From contig JADGQH010000191.1 in NCBI GenBank assembly GCA_017881985.1, positions 1 to 6,557 on the forward strand: a stretch of 6,557 bases of DNA. Reading direction: 5' to 3'. This document shows positions 1 to 6,193 of the stretch, piece by piece. Position numbers and translations under genes: made by a program. The notes below the pieces were generated by a model, which was given only the letters and a program-made list of their open reading frames with translations, was not told the origin of the DNA and ran no database searches. Each line of letters starts with the position of its first letter. Within the stretch, counting starts at the first letter, position 1. Source of the stretch: Chloroflexota bacterium. Its GTDB lineage: Bacteria > Chloroflexota > Limnocylindria > Limnocylindrales > CSP1-4.

Positions 1-448
1 CGAAGTCCCCGACGCGTGGTCGGCGGTCGGCGCCCGGCCGCGCGGCGCCGCCCGGCCCGGAGGCGGCCGCGCGCCCAAGCGGGGTCTTCGGCGCATCCGC
101 GGTCCCCGGCTCGGGAGCGGCGGCCGGACCGACGGATTCGACCCAACCTGCCCCCTCGTGGCCCATGACGGTCGGCGCCGGCCGCGTCCAGTCGCCGTCG
201 AGTACGTGCAGGTCGGAGTGGCAGACGCCCGAGGCGGCCATCCGGACGCGCACCTCGCCGGGGCCCGGCGGGTCGACACGGTACGGCACGATCTCGGTTG
301 CGCCGGGTCCGAGGAACACGACGCCCACCGCATCGAGAACGCCGGGGGAGCCCGGCGGGTGCGACCGGACGGTCCGGCAACCCTCGTCCTCGCCCTCGCC
401 CTCGCCCGCGCCCCGGCGTTTGCCGTCGTTCTCGGCCGGCGCGGTCAT
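1..448 (-). CDS. Zinc-dependent alcohol dehydrogenase (MDR family), N-terminal part; 3' end beyond left edge
   Basis: Reading the reverse complement from ATG at 448 gives 149 residues with no stop up to the window edge. From about residue 41 it matches the GroES-like catalytic domain of medium-chain NAD(P)-dependent alcohol dehydrogenases: a PPGPGEVRVR strand (60-69), GVCHSDLH (74-81) with the catalytic-zinc cysteine C76, GHEGAG (96-101) with zinc ligand H97 and E98, then a VGD motif at 146-148. The family oxidises alcohols or reduces aldehydes in the cytoplasm; substrate cannot be told. The nucleotide-binding domain and remaining zinc ligand lie outside the window. The ATG overlaps the NUDIX stop as ATGA, suggesting translational coupling. 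The first 40 residues are low-complexity (Gly/Glu, then Pro) and outside the usual domain, so GTG at 328 is a possible alternative start; neither start has a clear ribosome site. About 30 extra Pro/Ala/Gly/Arg residues sit between VGP (106-108) and VGD. Confidence 0.85.
   Translation of the reverse strand, partial: MTAPAENDGKRRGAGEGEGEDEGCRTVRSHPPGSPGVLDAVGVVFLGPGATEIVPYRVDPPGPGEVRVRMAASGVCHSDLHVLDGDWTRPAPTVMGHEGAGWVESVGPAAAPEPGTADAPKTPLGRAAASGPGGAARPGADRRPRVGDF
385..408. repeat. Short imperfect hexamer tandem repeat
   Basis: Four consecutive six-base units, CGTCCT, CGCCCT, CGCCCT and CGCCCG, lie inside the start of the alcohol dehydrogenase gene. On the coding strand they give alternating Gly and Glu/Asp residues in the protein's low-complexity N-terminal extension. 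Such a repeat could vary in unit number by slippage without changing frame, but only one sequence is available here and no function can be claimed. Confidence 0.55.
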
Positions 449-1098
449 CGCCCGGGACGCTCAAGGTCCGGGCGGACCCGGCGGATCCAGTCGCGGAGTG
501 CCCATTCGCTCGTCCGGAACGCGATCTCGGGCCAGGGGATGGCGTCCGGGCGGAACGGCCGGACCTCGAGCGCCTCCGGAGTCTCGGCGACGGCGCCGCC
601 CACGATGCGAGCCTCGAACGCGATCACGACGATGGCCGCCTCCGGCCGCGTGTACAGGCCCACGATGCGAACCGGCTCGACGAGCAGGCCGGTCTCCTCG
701 AGCGTCTCGCGAACGGCGCCCGCCTCGACCGTCTCGTCGATCTCCATGAAGCCGCCCGGCTGGGCCCAAAGGCCGCGGCCCGGCTCGATCCCGCGGCGCA
801 GGAGCATCACCTCGCCCGCATCGGTGACCGGCAGGCAGGTGACCACGAGGCGCGGGTTCACGTACGCCACGAAGCCGCACGCGTCGCACGCCAGGCGCTC
901 GCGGTCCTCGCCGGGGACCATCCCGAGACGCAGCGCGGCGCCGCACCGCGAGCAGTTGTTGAGCGTGGCCGCGAGCCAGGCCGGGACGCCGCGCCCGGCG
1001 CCCGCGTCCACGGTCAACGGCACGAGGCTCGTCTCGTCGGTGGAGCGGAGGTCAGACAGGCCCACCGGGTTCGGCGGCTTGCGCGTCCCGTGGCTCAT
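445..1098 (-). CDS. NUDIX hydrolase with N-terminal zinc ribbon
   Basis: This 217-residue protein should hydrolyse a nucleoside-diphosphate-linked substrate in the cytoplasm; the substrate is not predictable. A four-cysteine zinc ribbon is seen at C49/C52 and C71/C74, followed by a NUDIX domain from about residue 84. The NUDIX box spans 116-138: G116, E122, then RETLEETGL with R130, E131, E134 and E135, the residues that bind the catalytic metal in this family. The order zinc ribbon then NUDIX recalls the NADH pyrophosphatase NudC, but the SQPWWPxPxS motif that marks NudC is absent after the box. The ATG at 1098 was chosen because it overlaps the upstream membrane-protein stop as ATGA. The reading frame remains open upstream, but that part is arginine-rich shadow sequence of the membrane-protein gene. 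Residues 1-47 have no recognised domain. The stop overlaps the alcohol dehydrogenase ATG. Confidence 0.9.
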   Translation of the reverse strand: MSHGTRKPPNPVGLSDLRSTDETSLVPLTVDAGAGRGVPAWLAATLNNCSRCGAALRLGMVPGEDRERLACDACGFVAYVNPRLVVTCLPVTDAGEVMLLRRGIEPGRGLWAQPGGFMEIDETVEAGAVRETLEETGLLVEPVRIVGLYTRPEAAIVVIAFEARIVGGAVAETPEALEVRPFRPDAIPWPEIAFRTSEWALRDWIRRVRPDLERPGR

Positions 1099-1514
1099 GC
1101 GGCAACCACCAGCCAGGCGGCCGCCACGAGGAGCGCGTACAGGATCACGCCGACGCCGACCCAGGCGAGCCGGAAGCGACCCTTCGACCCGTCGACGGGC
1201 ATCCAGGCCCACGCGGAACGCCAGATCCGGACGATGGCATCCGCGTTCGCGACCGCGAGGAGCGGAGCCGCGACGAGGACGCACACCTTGATGAGCGGGC
1301 TGCTCAGCGCGGCGCCCATCTCGAGCGCGGTGATCGCCACGGTCCCGAGGACGAGCGCCGGCGCGGACAGCAGCACGTAGTGCTTCTGGAGCGGCGTTGG
1401 CCGCACCTCCGGGACGCTCCGTGGAGACGCCCCGCCGAGCGGCGACGGCCGGGAGACCGACGGAGGCTGGCGGTCCAGGATCGGCATGCCGGTCTCGAAG
1501 CGGGGGTCGTCCAC
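1095..1514 (-). CDS. Small membrane protein of unknown function, three predicted helices
   Basis: I do not recognise this family. From GTG at 1514 it is 139 residues. A polar, proline-rich N-terminal stretch of about 42 residues is followed by hydrophobic segments at roughly 46-69, 72-91 and 116-139. Between the second and third is a charged, tryptophan-containing loop (RIWRSAWAWMPVDGSKGRFR). The third segment ends at the C-terminus. There is no signal peptide ahead of the first helix. It starts 22 bases after the purE stop and its TGA overlaps the NUDIX ATG, so it is very likely in the same transcript. The start is uncertain: GTG at 1514 has only a loose G-rich stretch upstream, and ATG at 1487 (130 residues) is equally possible. 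The frame continues upstream into purE, but that portion lacks coding character. It could be an integral-membrane accessory protein; no catalytic residues are evident. Confidence 0.75.
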   Translation of the reverse strand: MDDPRFETGMPILDRQPPSVSRPSPLGGASPRSVPEVRPTPLQKHYVLLSAPALVLGTVAITALEMGAALSSPLIKVCVLVAAPLLAVANADAIVRIWRSAWAWMPVDGSKGRFRLAWVGVGVILYALLVAAAWLVVAA

Positions 1515-1536
1515 GGCCGTCAGGACCCGACCCCGA

Positions 1537-2055
1537 TCACCGCAGCGGCTCGGCGTTGCTCTCGTCGTCGAGGACGCCTGCCGTCTGCTCCGCCCGATAT
1601 GCGGCCAGCCGAGCCGCGAGCGCGTCATCCGAGAGCGCCAGGATCGCGGCGGCAAGCAGCGCCGCGTTCTCGGCGTTCCCGATCCCGACCGTGGCGACGG
1701 GAATCCCGCGCGGCATCTGGACGATCGAGAGCAGCGAGTCGAGCCCGCCGAGATGCTCGGTCGGGATCGGCACGCCGATGACCGGAAGCTGGGTCTTGGC
1801 GGCCAGCATCCCCGGCAGATGGGCCGCGCCACCGGCGCCCGCGACGATCACCCGGATCCCGCGCCCGGCCGCGGTCTCGGCGTAGCGGACGAGATGGTCG
1901 GGCGTCCGGTGGGCCGAGACCACGCGCAGCTCGGACGGGATGCCGAGCTGATCAAGGAGCGCCGTTGCCCGCTCGAGGATGGGGAAGTCGCTCCGGCTCC
2001 CGCCGACGATCCCGACGATGGCCGCGGGCCGGTTCGCATCCGCCGCGTCAGCCAT
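1537..2055 (-). CDS. purE: N5-carboxyaminoimidazole ribonucleotide mutase (class I PurE)
   Basis: PurE moves the carboxyl group of N5-CAIR from nitrogen to carbon 4, giving CAIR in de novo purine synthesis. The 172-residue length fits class I PurE. Visible motifs are GGSRSD (18-23, with S20 and D23 in the phosphate/substrate pocket), SAHRTPD (47-53, with H49 matching the catalytic histidine H45 of E. coli), AGAGGAAHLPGM (72-83), and the highly conserved SIVQMPRGIPVATVGIG stretch followed by NAAL. Class I PurE depends on PurK, and a purK is present at 4891-6114, which agrees. The ATG at 2055 is three bases after the icd TAA; a weak AGGG lies about 10 bases upstream inside the icd end. Residues 1-10 are a short variable lead. 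The C-terminal tail (about 160-172) is polar and unconserved. It appears co-transcribed with icd and the downstream membrane-protein and NUDIX genes. Confidence 0.97.
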   Translation of the reverse strand: MADAADANRPAAIVGIVGGSRSDFPILERATALLDQLGIPSELRVVSAHRTPDHLVRYAETAAGRGIRVIVAGAGGAAHLPGMLAAKTQLPVIGVPIPTEHLGGLDSLLSIVQMPRGIPVATVGIGNAENAALLAAAILALSDDALAARLAAYRAEQTAGVLDDESNAEPLR

Positions 2056-2058
2056 AAC

Positions 2059-3537
2059 TTACTGACCCTGCGCCTTCGTAAATCCCGGCTCACCGGCGAA
2101 GATGTTGAGCTTCTCGACGTGGGTCCAGGCGAACCGCGCGGCGACGCGACCCTGGAGCGCGAGGATGTCGGCGTCGGTTGCCGCCGCACCGGTCTCGCGG
2201 GCGACGAAGCGCGCCCGGAGGAGGCCGACGTTGTCCGGGGCCAGCCCCGTCGCCGGGTAGACCATGGTCCCGCGGCTGGAGATCATCTGGAGCGTGAGGG
2301 CTTCGCCTGCGAGCGCCTCGAGGATGGGGCCGGCGGTCTCGGCGGTCTCCCACGATTCGAGGAAGAGGTCGACCCCGACGGTCATGCGCGGGACCGCCGC
2401 GCTGACCGCCTCGCCGTAGGTCCAGTGCGGTCGCGGTCGCGCCTGGCCGGACGGGCGCTCCGACCCGCGGCGCGGCGCCACGGTCGTCGGCTGACGGTCG
2501 AGGTTCGCGATGATCGCATCGGTGAACCCCGTCGTGGAAGCGGCCTGCTCGACATCACCGCCGGTCTGGCGGGCGAGGTCCTGGGTGACCGAGCGCCCCT
2601 CTTCGAGCGTCACGAGGACCGCGTCCTCGATCCGCTCGGCGGCATCGGTCTCGTCGAGGTGGCGCAGCATCATGACCGAGCTGAGGATCAGCGCGGTCGG
2701 GTTGATGACGTCCTTGCCGGCGTACTTCGGGGCTGAGCCGTGGACCGCCTCGAAGATCGCGATGTCGTCGCCGTAGTTGCCGGACGGCGCGAAGCCGAGC
2801 CCGCCGACCAGTCCCGAGGCGAGGTCGCTGATGATGTCGCCGTTGAGGTTCGTGGTCACGACGACGTCGAACTGGGCCGGGCTCTTCGCCATCTGGTGGG
2901 CCACGTTGTCGATGATCAGGTGCTCGGCCACGATCTCCGGGTACTCCGCGGAGAGCTCTTCGAAGACCCGTTTGAAGAGGCCCTCGGTGAGCTTCATGAT
3001 GTTCGCCTTGGTGGCGCAGGTGACCTTGCGGCGCCCCTCGCGACGGGCCAGCTCGAACGCGTAACGGATGATCTTCTCGCTGCCCTTGCGGCTGATCACC
3101 TTGAGGCACTGCGCGACGTCGGGCGTCTGCATGTGCTCGATCCCGGCGTACAGGTCCTCGATGTTCTCGCGGACGATGATCATGTCCACGCCCTCGCCCG
3201 CGTATCGGGTGGGGACGCCGGGCAGCTCATGGGCGGGCCGAACGTTCGCGTAGGTCTCGAAGAGCTTGCGCAGCGTCACGTTGGCGCTCTTCTCGCCGAA
3301 GCCGACCGGCGTCTCCAGCGGGCCTTTCAGCACGACGCGCGTGCGCGCGATCGAGTCGCGGGTCGCGGTCGGCACGCCGGACGTGTCTCCGCGCTTGAAG
3401 ACCTCGGCGCCGGCCTCGGCCGTCTCCCAGTCGATCGCGACGCCGGCCGCGGCGATGATCCGCTGGGCGGACCGGACCACTTCCGGGCCGACCCCGTCGC
3501 CCGGGATGACGGTGACGAGGTGGCGTTGACCTGGCAT
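2059..3537 (-). CDS. icd: NADP-dependent isocitrate dehydrogenase with C-terminal extension domain
   Basis: Icd oxidatively decarboxylates isocitrate to 2-oxoglutarate in the TCA cycle. From ATG 3537 it is 492 residues. Substrate residues are visible: S84, N86 and R90 in KSANVTLRK, R100 in NVRP, R123 and Y130 in VRENIEDLYAG, K177 in TKANIMKLTEG, and metal aspartates near D234 and D238 in NLNGDIISD. HGSAPKY (266-272) has Lys-Tyr at the positions that favour NADP in E. coli Icd (K344, Y345), so NADP use is inferred. After a Pro/Arg-rich linker (about 350-368) comes an extra C-terminal domain ending in GEPGFTKAQGQ, absent from E. coli Icd but known in Thermus- and Rickettsia-type enzymes. ATG 3537 was chosen because AGGAG lies 10 bases upstream and PGQRHLVTVIPGDGVGPE begins at once. 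An in-frame ATG at 3648 would add 37 charged residues and has no ribosome site. Confidence 0.95.
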   Translation of the reverse strand: MPGQRHLVTVIPGDGVGPEVVRSAQRIIAAAGVAIDWETAEAGAEVFKRGDTSGVPTATRDSIARTRVVLKGPLETPVGFGEKSANVTLRKLFETYANVRPAHELPGVPTRYAGEGVDMIIVRENIEDLYAGIEHMQTPDVAQCLKVISRKGSEKIIRYAFELARREGRRKVTCATKANIMKLTEGLFKRVFEELSAEYPEIVAEHLIIDNVAHQMAKSPAQFDVVVTTNLNGDIISDLASGLVGGLGFAPSGNYGDDIAIFEAVHGSAPKYAGKDVINPTALILSSVMMLRHLDETDAAERIEDAVLVTLEEGRSVTQDLARQTGGDVEQAASTTGFTDAIIANLDRQPTTVAPRRGSERPSGQARPRPHWTYGEAVSAAVPRMTVGVDLFLESWETAETAGPILEALAGEALTLQMISSRGTMVYPATGLAPDNVGLLRARFVARETGAAATDADILALQGRVAARFAWTHVEKLNIFAGEPGFTKAQGQ

Positions 3538-3651
3538 CGGGACGGGTCTCCTGAGCGTGCTCTGGGCGTGGTGGCGGCGATCGTGCGCGCGTGGCGCGGA
3601 TTCTGCCCCATCACGGCGTCGCGTGGGCGTGCTCATGTCCTGGCTCATCGT
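3538..3651 (-). other. Spacer between dienelactone hydrolase-like gene and icd
   Basis: These 114 bases hold the icd ribosome binding site near the icd end. I see no good -10/-35 pair and no terminator hairpin with a T-tract. The icd frame remains open through it, so it could encode an N-terminal extension of up to 37 residues, but that stretch is Arg/His-rich and shows no conserved motif. It is more likely untranslated leader. Confidence 0.5.
3548..3552 (-). promoter_or_regulatory. Ribosome binding site of icd
   Basis: AGGAG on the minus strand, 10 bases before ATG 3537. It decides between this start and the in-frame ATGs at 3648 and 3636. The first of those has no purine-rich site, and the second has only CAGG two bases away, too close for normal pairing. 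Confidence 0.65.
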
Positions 3652-4233
3652 TCAGACGCGGTCCAGGAACTCGAGCACCCGCCGGGTGAGCAGCGCGGTG
3701 GCGTCCGCGTCGTACGACGGGAGCGAGCTGTCGGCGAAGTAGTGCTGGTCGCCGGGGTAGAGGAAGAGGTTCGCATCCTCGACCGTCTCGACGATCTCCC
3801 GGGCGGCCTCGATGTCGCCCTCGCCGACGAAGATCGGGTCCGCGTCCATGCCGTGGATCTGGACCGGGACGCCATCCGGCCATGGTCCGAAGGCCCACTC
3901 GCCGCTGATCGGGATGCAGGAATAGAAGAGCAGTGCCCCGCGAGCACCGGGCCGGGTCTGGGCAAGCTTCTGCGCCGCCATCTCGCCGAGCGAGAACCCC
4001 GCATACACGAGGTCGGCGGGCAGGTCGTCGGCCGCGCGGACACCGCGCTCGAGGATCTTCTCGAACCCGATCTCACGCGCATGTGCCAGGCCGTCGTCCA
4101 GCGTCGCGAACGTCCGTCCGTCGAAGAGGTCCGGCGTATGCACCGTGTGGCCGGCGGCCCGCAGCTCGTCGGCGAACGCGACGACACCGGGGGTCAGCCC
4201 CAGTGCGTGGTGGAAGAGCAGGACCTCGGTCAT
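3652..4233 (-). CDS. Dienelactone hydrolase-family alpha/beta hydrolase
   Basis: A 193-residue cytoplasmic alpha/beta hydrolase. It starts with MTEVLLFHHALGLT, the first strand and oxyanion-side loop typical of the family. The nucleophile elbow is GFSLG with S81. A loop IHGMDADP carries the likely acid (D130 or D132), and YPGDQH carries the catalytic histidine H164 near FADSSLPSYD. Classical dienelactone hydrolase, which opens dienelactone to maleylacetate in chlorocatechol breakdown, uses cysteine at the nucleophile; serine here points to a related carboxyl-ester hydrolase of unknown substrate. No other catechol-pathway gene is nearby. ATG 4233 is preceded by a strong GGAGG six bases upstream. 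A longer in-frame start at 4278 would place the ribosome site inside the coding region and is rejected. It follows a 148-base gap, so may start its own transcript, and ends 114 bases before icd. Confidence 0.92.
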   Translation of the reverse strand: MTEVLLFHHALGLTPGVVAFADELRAAGHTVHTPDLFDGRTFATLDDGLAHAREIGFEKILERGVRAADDLPADLVYAGFSLGEMAAQKLAQTRPGARGALLFYSCIPISGEWAFGPWPDGVPVQIHGMDADPIFVGEGDIEAAREIVETVEDANLFLYPGDQHYFADSSLPSYDADATALLTRRVLEFLDRV

Positions 4234-4381
4234 GGGAAGCCTCCACGTTGGATTGGTCGGGAGCACCAGCCTACCCATCGTACCCGGCCTCGAATGGAGC
4301 GCCGAGGAGTGAACCAGACCGCGCGACCGTCCGCGAGATCCTGCCGGAAGCCTTCACCGCTACCCGGGTCCGGCGGTCGCC
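4234..4381 (-). promoter_or_regulatory. Intergenic region with possible promoter and inverted repeat
   Basis: This gap of 148 bases separates the DUF5946-like stop from the hydrolase start and is the longest on the minus strand. On that strand, TACGAT at 4282-4277 fits the TANNNT -10 pattern and would give a leader of about 37 bases containing the GGAGG site. A second candidate, TAGGCT, lies just downstream. I see no convincing -35. Just after the upstream stop, GCCGGA (4343-4348) and TCCGGC (4369-4374) form a six-base inverted repeat with a 20-base loop; there is no T-tract, so it is not a clear intrinsic terminator and may be chance in such GC-rich DNA. Confidence 0.3.
4240..4244 (-). promoter_or_regulatory. 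Ribosome binding site of the dienelactone hydrolase-like gene
   Basis: GGAGG on the minus strand with a six-base spacer before ATG 4233. It is the strongest Shine-Dalgarno match noticed in the window and sets the start of the hydrolase gene at 4233 and not at the upstream ATG 4278. Confidence 0.75.
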
Positions 4382-4900
4382 TCAGCCGAGGGCCAGCGCG
4401 GCCGCCCGGGCCCGGATCGCGTCGTGGTGCGGCCGCCAGGCCTCCCAGGTGACTCGCGCCCACCTGCGTACCGCTTCCGGGACGGCTTCCGGATCGGAGA
4501 TGGCGGCGATGTCGAGCACGGTCGTCGAGTATCGGGCCGCAGGCGGCTCCAGCCTGTCGAAGATCCGCGCGCCTGCGAGGAGCAGCTGTTTCGCCCGGAT
4601 CCCGTCCACGGGCGAACGTCCTGCCTCGAGGATCAGGCACAGGCTCACCAGGTGCACCCACACGGACTGGATCGCGCGCCGCTCCGCGAGGCCCGGATGC
4701 TGGACGGCATACACGTCGACGGCAAGCGGCTGGACGGCGGCAATCGCGGGGCTGGCGAACGAGCGCGCCTGGACCTCTCCCCAGGCCGCCCAGCAGCCCG
4801 GGCTCGCGCCGATGTACGCGTGGGTTGGTCCCGCGACGTCCGGGACGAGCGCGCCGCACCCCGGACATGCCACGAGCGGGCCGTGCCCGGTCACCTCCAT
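4382..4900 (-). CDS. Cysteine-containing DUF5946-like protein of unknown function
   Basis: A 172-residue soluble protein resembling, from memory, the DUF5946 family; no biochemical role is known to me. The N-terminus has a zinc-knuckle-like CPGCG (C12, C15), then THAYIGASPGCWAAWGE (26-42, with H27 and C36), a YAVQHPG motif (64-70, H68) and IQSVWVHLVSLC (77 onward, H83). The Cys/His set could bind a metal. There are no membrane segments or signal peptide, and the C-terminal half is a helical stretch rich in Ala, Arg and Trp. The ATG at 4900 lies within the last ten bases of purK, in ATGGAGGTGA, where TGA is the purK stop. GTG at 4894, two codons later and giving the more usual four-base GTGA overlap, is an alternative start. 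Coupled translation with purK is likely. A link to purine synthesis cannot be inferred from position alone. Confidence 0.8.
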   Translation of the reverse strand: MEVTGHGPLVACPGCGALVPDVAGPTHAYIGASPGCWAAWGEVQARSFASPAIAAVQPLAVDVYAVQHPGLAERRAIQSVWVHLVSLCLILEAGRSPVDGIRAKQLLLAGARIFDRLEPPAARYSTTVLDIAAISDPEAVPEAVRRWARVTWEAWRPHHDAIRARAAALALG

Positions 4901-6114
4901 CGGAGACGCGCGGCGGCGGCCCGGGCACGCACGAGCGCCTCGTCGGGCGTCGTGGCGCCGGCCACGGTCAGGTGGCCCATCTTCCGTCGCTCGAAGACCG
5001 TGCGCTTGGCGTAGACGTGGAGGTGCGCCAGAGGGTCGGCGAGCGCGTCCGCGGCCCCGACGAGGGATGCCTCCCGCGGCTCCCCCGACCCGAGCAGGTT
5101 GACCATCGCGGTGGGCCCGTATGCGGTCGGGTCGCCGAGCGGGAGCCCGCAGATCGCCCGGACGTGCTGCTCGAACTGGCTCGTGCGCGCGCCTTCGATG
5201 GTCCAGTGGCCGCTGTTGTGCACGCGCGGGGCCAGCTCGTTCACGGCCAGCGTGCCGTTCCGAAGGAGGAAGAGCTCCACCGTGACGACCCCGACCGCAT
5301 CGAGGGCCTCGGCGATGCGTGCCCCGAGCGCCTCCGCGGCAGTCGCGACCTCGGCCGGCACACCTGCCGGCACGACCGACTCGACCAGGATCCCGGCATC
5401 GTGCAGGTTCCGGCCGACGGGGTACGCCGCCGTCCCACCGTCGAGGCCACGGGCGACGACGACCGAGAGCTCCATCGCGAAGTCGACCTCCGCCTCGACG
5501 AGGAGCGCCGTCCCGGCGGTCAGTCCGAGCCGCCCGAGCGCACCCGACAGGCCTGCCGCGTCCGCAATCCGGACCTGGCTCCGCCCGTCGTAGCCGCCGA
5601 ACGGCGTCTTGAGGCGAAGCGGGAACCCGAGCTCGCGAGCCGCGGCGAGCAGGGACTCGTCATCGGAGGCCTCGCGCCAGGGCGCCGTCGCGATCCCGAG
5701 CCCGGCGATGAACCGGCGTTCGGCCAGTCGATCCTGGGTGAGACGAAGGGCGACCAGCCCGGGCCGGACCGGCACGTGGGCCTCGAGCGCGCCCACGACG
5801 CCCGCGTGCACGTGCTCCAGCTCGTAGGTGACCACGTCGGCGAGCCCGGCGAGCTCCATGGCTGCGGCCGCGTCGTCATAGGCGCCGACCACGACCCGAT
5901 CCGCGATCGCGGCCGCCGGGCATGCCGAATCCGGGTCGAGGACCACGATCCGATACCCCATGGCGCGGGCCGCGAACCCGAGCATGCGCCCCAGCTGGCC
6001 GCCGCCCAGGATGCCGATCGCCGCGCCCGGAAGGAGCGGGGCGCGCGCGCCCCCAGCGCGCGTCGAGGCGACAGACGGCAGGGCGGCGCGCGGAAACCGG
6101 TCCGGCTCAGTCAC
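4891..6114 (-). CDS. purK: N5-carboxyaminoimidazole ribonucleotide synthase (PurK)
   Basis: PurK uses ATP and bicarbonate to convert aminoimidazole ribonucleotide to N5-CAIR, the substrate of PurE. This 407-residue ATP-grasp protein shows IGILGGGQLGRML (33-45), DPDSACPA, TYELEHV (E. coli has TYEIENI), RLTQDRLAERRF, the ATP-grasp loop LKTPFGGYDGRSQ, a VEAEVDFAMELSVVVAR strand, YPVGRNLHDAGIL, and the metal/substrate region NELAPRVHNSGHWTIEGA. The start is GTG at 6114: an in-frame TAG lies four codons upstream, excluding a longer protein, and I see no ATG or GTG before the first conserved motif. This leaves about 28 variable, basic residues ahead of the Rossmann-like glycine motif. There is no ribosome site, and a TAGACT hexamer six bases upstream suggests a leaderless message. 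The stop overlaps the DUF5946-like start by ten bases. Confidence 0.97.
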   Translation of the reverse strand: MTEPDRFPRAALPSVASTRAGGARAPLLPGAAIGILGGGQLGRMLGFAARAMGYRIVVLDPDSACPAAAIADRVVVGAYDDAAAAMELAGLADVVTYELEHVHAGVVGALEAHVPVRPGLVALRLTQDRLAERRFIAGLGIATAPWREASDDESLLAAARELGFPLRLKTPFGGYDGRSQVRIADAAGLSGALGRLGLTAGTALLVEAEVDFAMELSVVVARGLDGGTAAYPVGRNLHDAGILVESVVPAGVPAEVATAAEALGARIAEALDAVGVVTVELFLLRNGTLAVNELAPRVHNSGHWTIEGARTSQFEQHVRAICGLPLGDPTAYGPTAMVNLLGSGEPREASLVGAADALADPLAHLHVYAKRTVFERRKMGHLTVAGATTPDEALVRARAAAARLRWR

Positions 6115-6120
6115 GGCAGG

Positions 6121-6126
6121 AGTCTA
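6121..6126 (-). promoter_or_regulatory. Candidate -10 element of purK (leaderless)
   Basis: TAGACT on the minus strand ends six bases before the purK GTG at 6114. With usual -10 to start-site spacing, transcription would begin at or next to the first base of the GTG, giving a message without a 5' leader. No Shine-Dalgarno sequence is present, which fits. No clear -35 was found at 16-18 bases upstream. Confidence 0.5.
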
Positions 6127-6193
6127 CCGTCGGATCCGCGAGCGAACGGAGACGTCCGATGTGCCAAGACGCCGACCGGCCTCGGTAGAGACC

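Noticed and set aside
158..1380. Overlapping plus-strand open frames opposite the alcohol dehydrogenase and NUDIX genes
   Set aside because: They are low-complexity Arg/Pro/Ser translations antisense to clear enzyme motifs.
3538..3648. 37-residue N-terminal extension of icd from ATG 3648
   Set aside because: There is no ribosome site and no conserved motif, and a good AGGAG precedes ATG 3537; kept only as a less likely alternative.
4343..4374. Inverted repeat after the DUF5946-like gene as an intrinsic terminator
   Set aside because: The stem is only six bases with a 20-base loop and no T-tract; such repeats arise by chance in this base composition.
2740..4452. Long plus-strand open frame opposite icd and the hydrolase gene (570 codons)
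   Set aside because: It is antisense to genes with unmistakable conserved motifs; its translation is Arg/Asp/Val-rich without any recognisable domain, as expected for the opposite strand of high-GC coding DNA.
4230..4928. Minus-strand 232-codon frame overlapping the DUF5946-like gene in another frame
   Set aside because: The competing frame at 4382-4900 has CPGCG and other ordered motifs and overlaps purK in the usual way; this one is Arg/Gly/Pro-rich with none.
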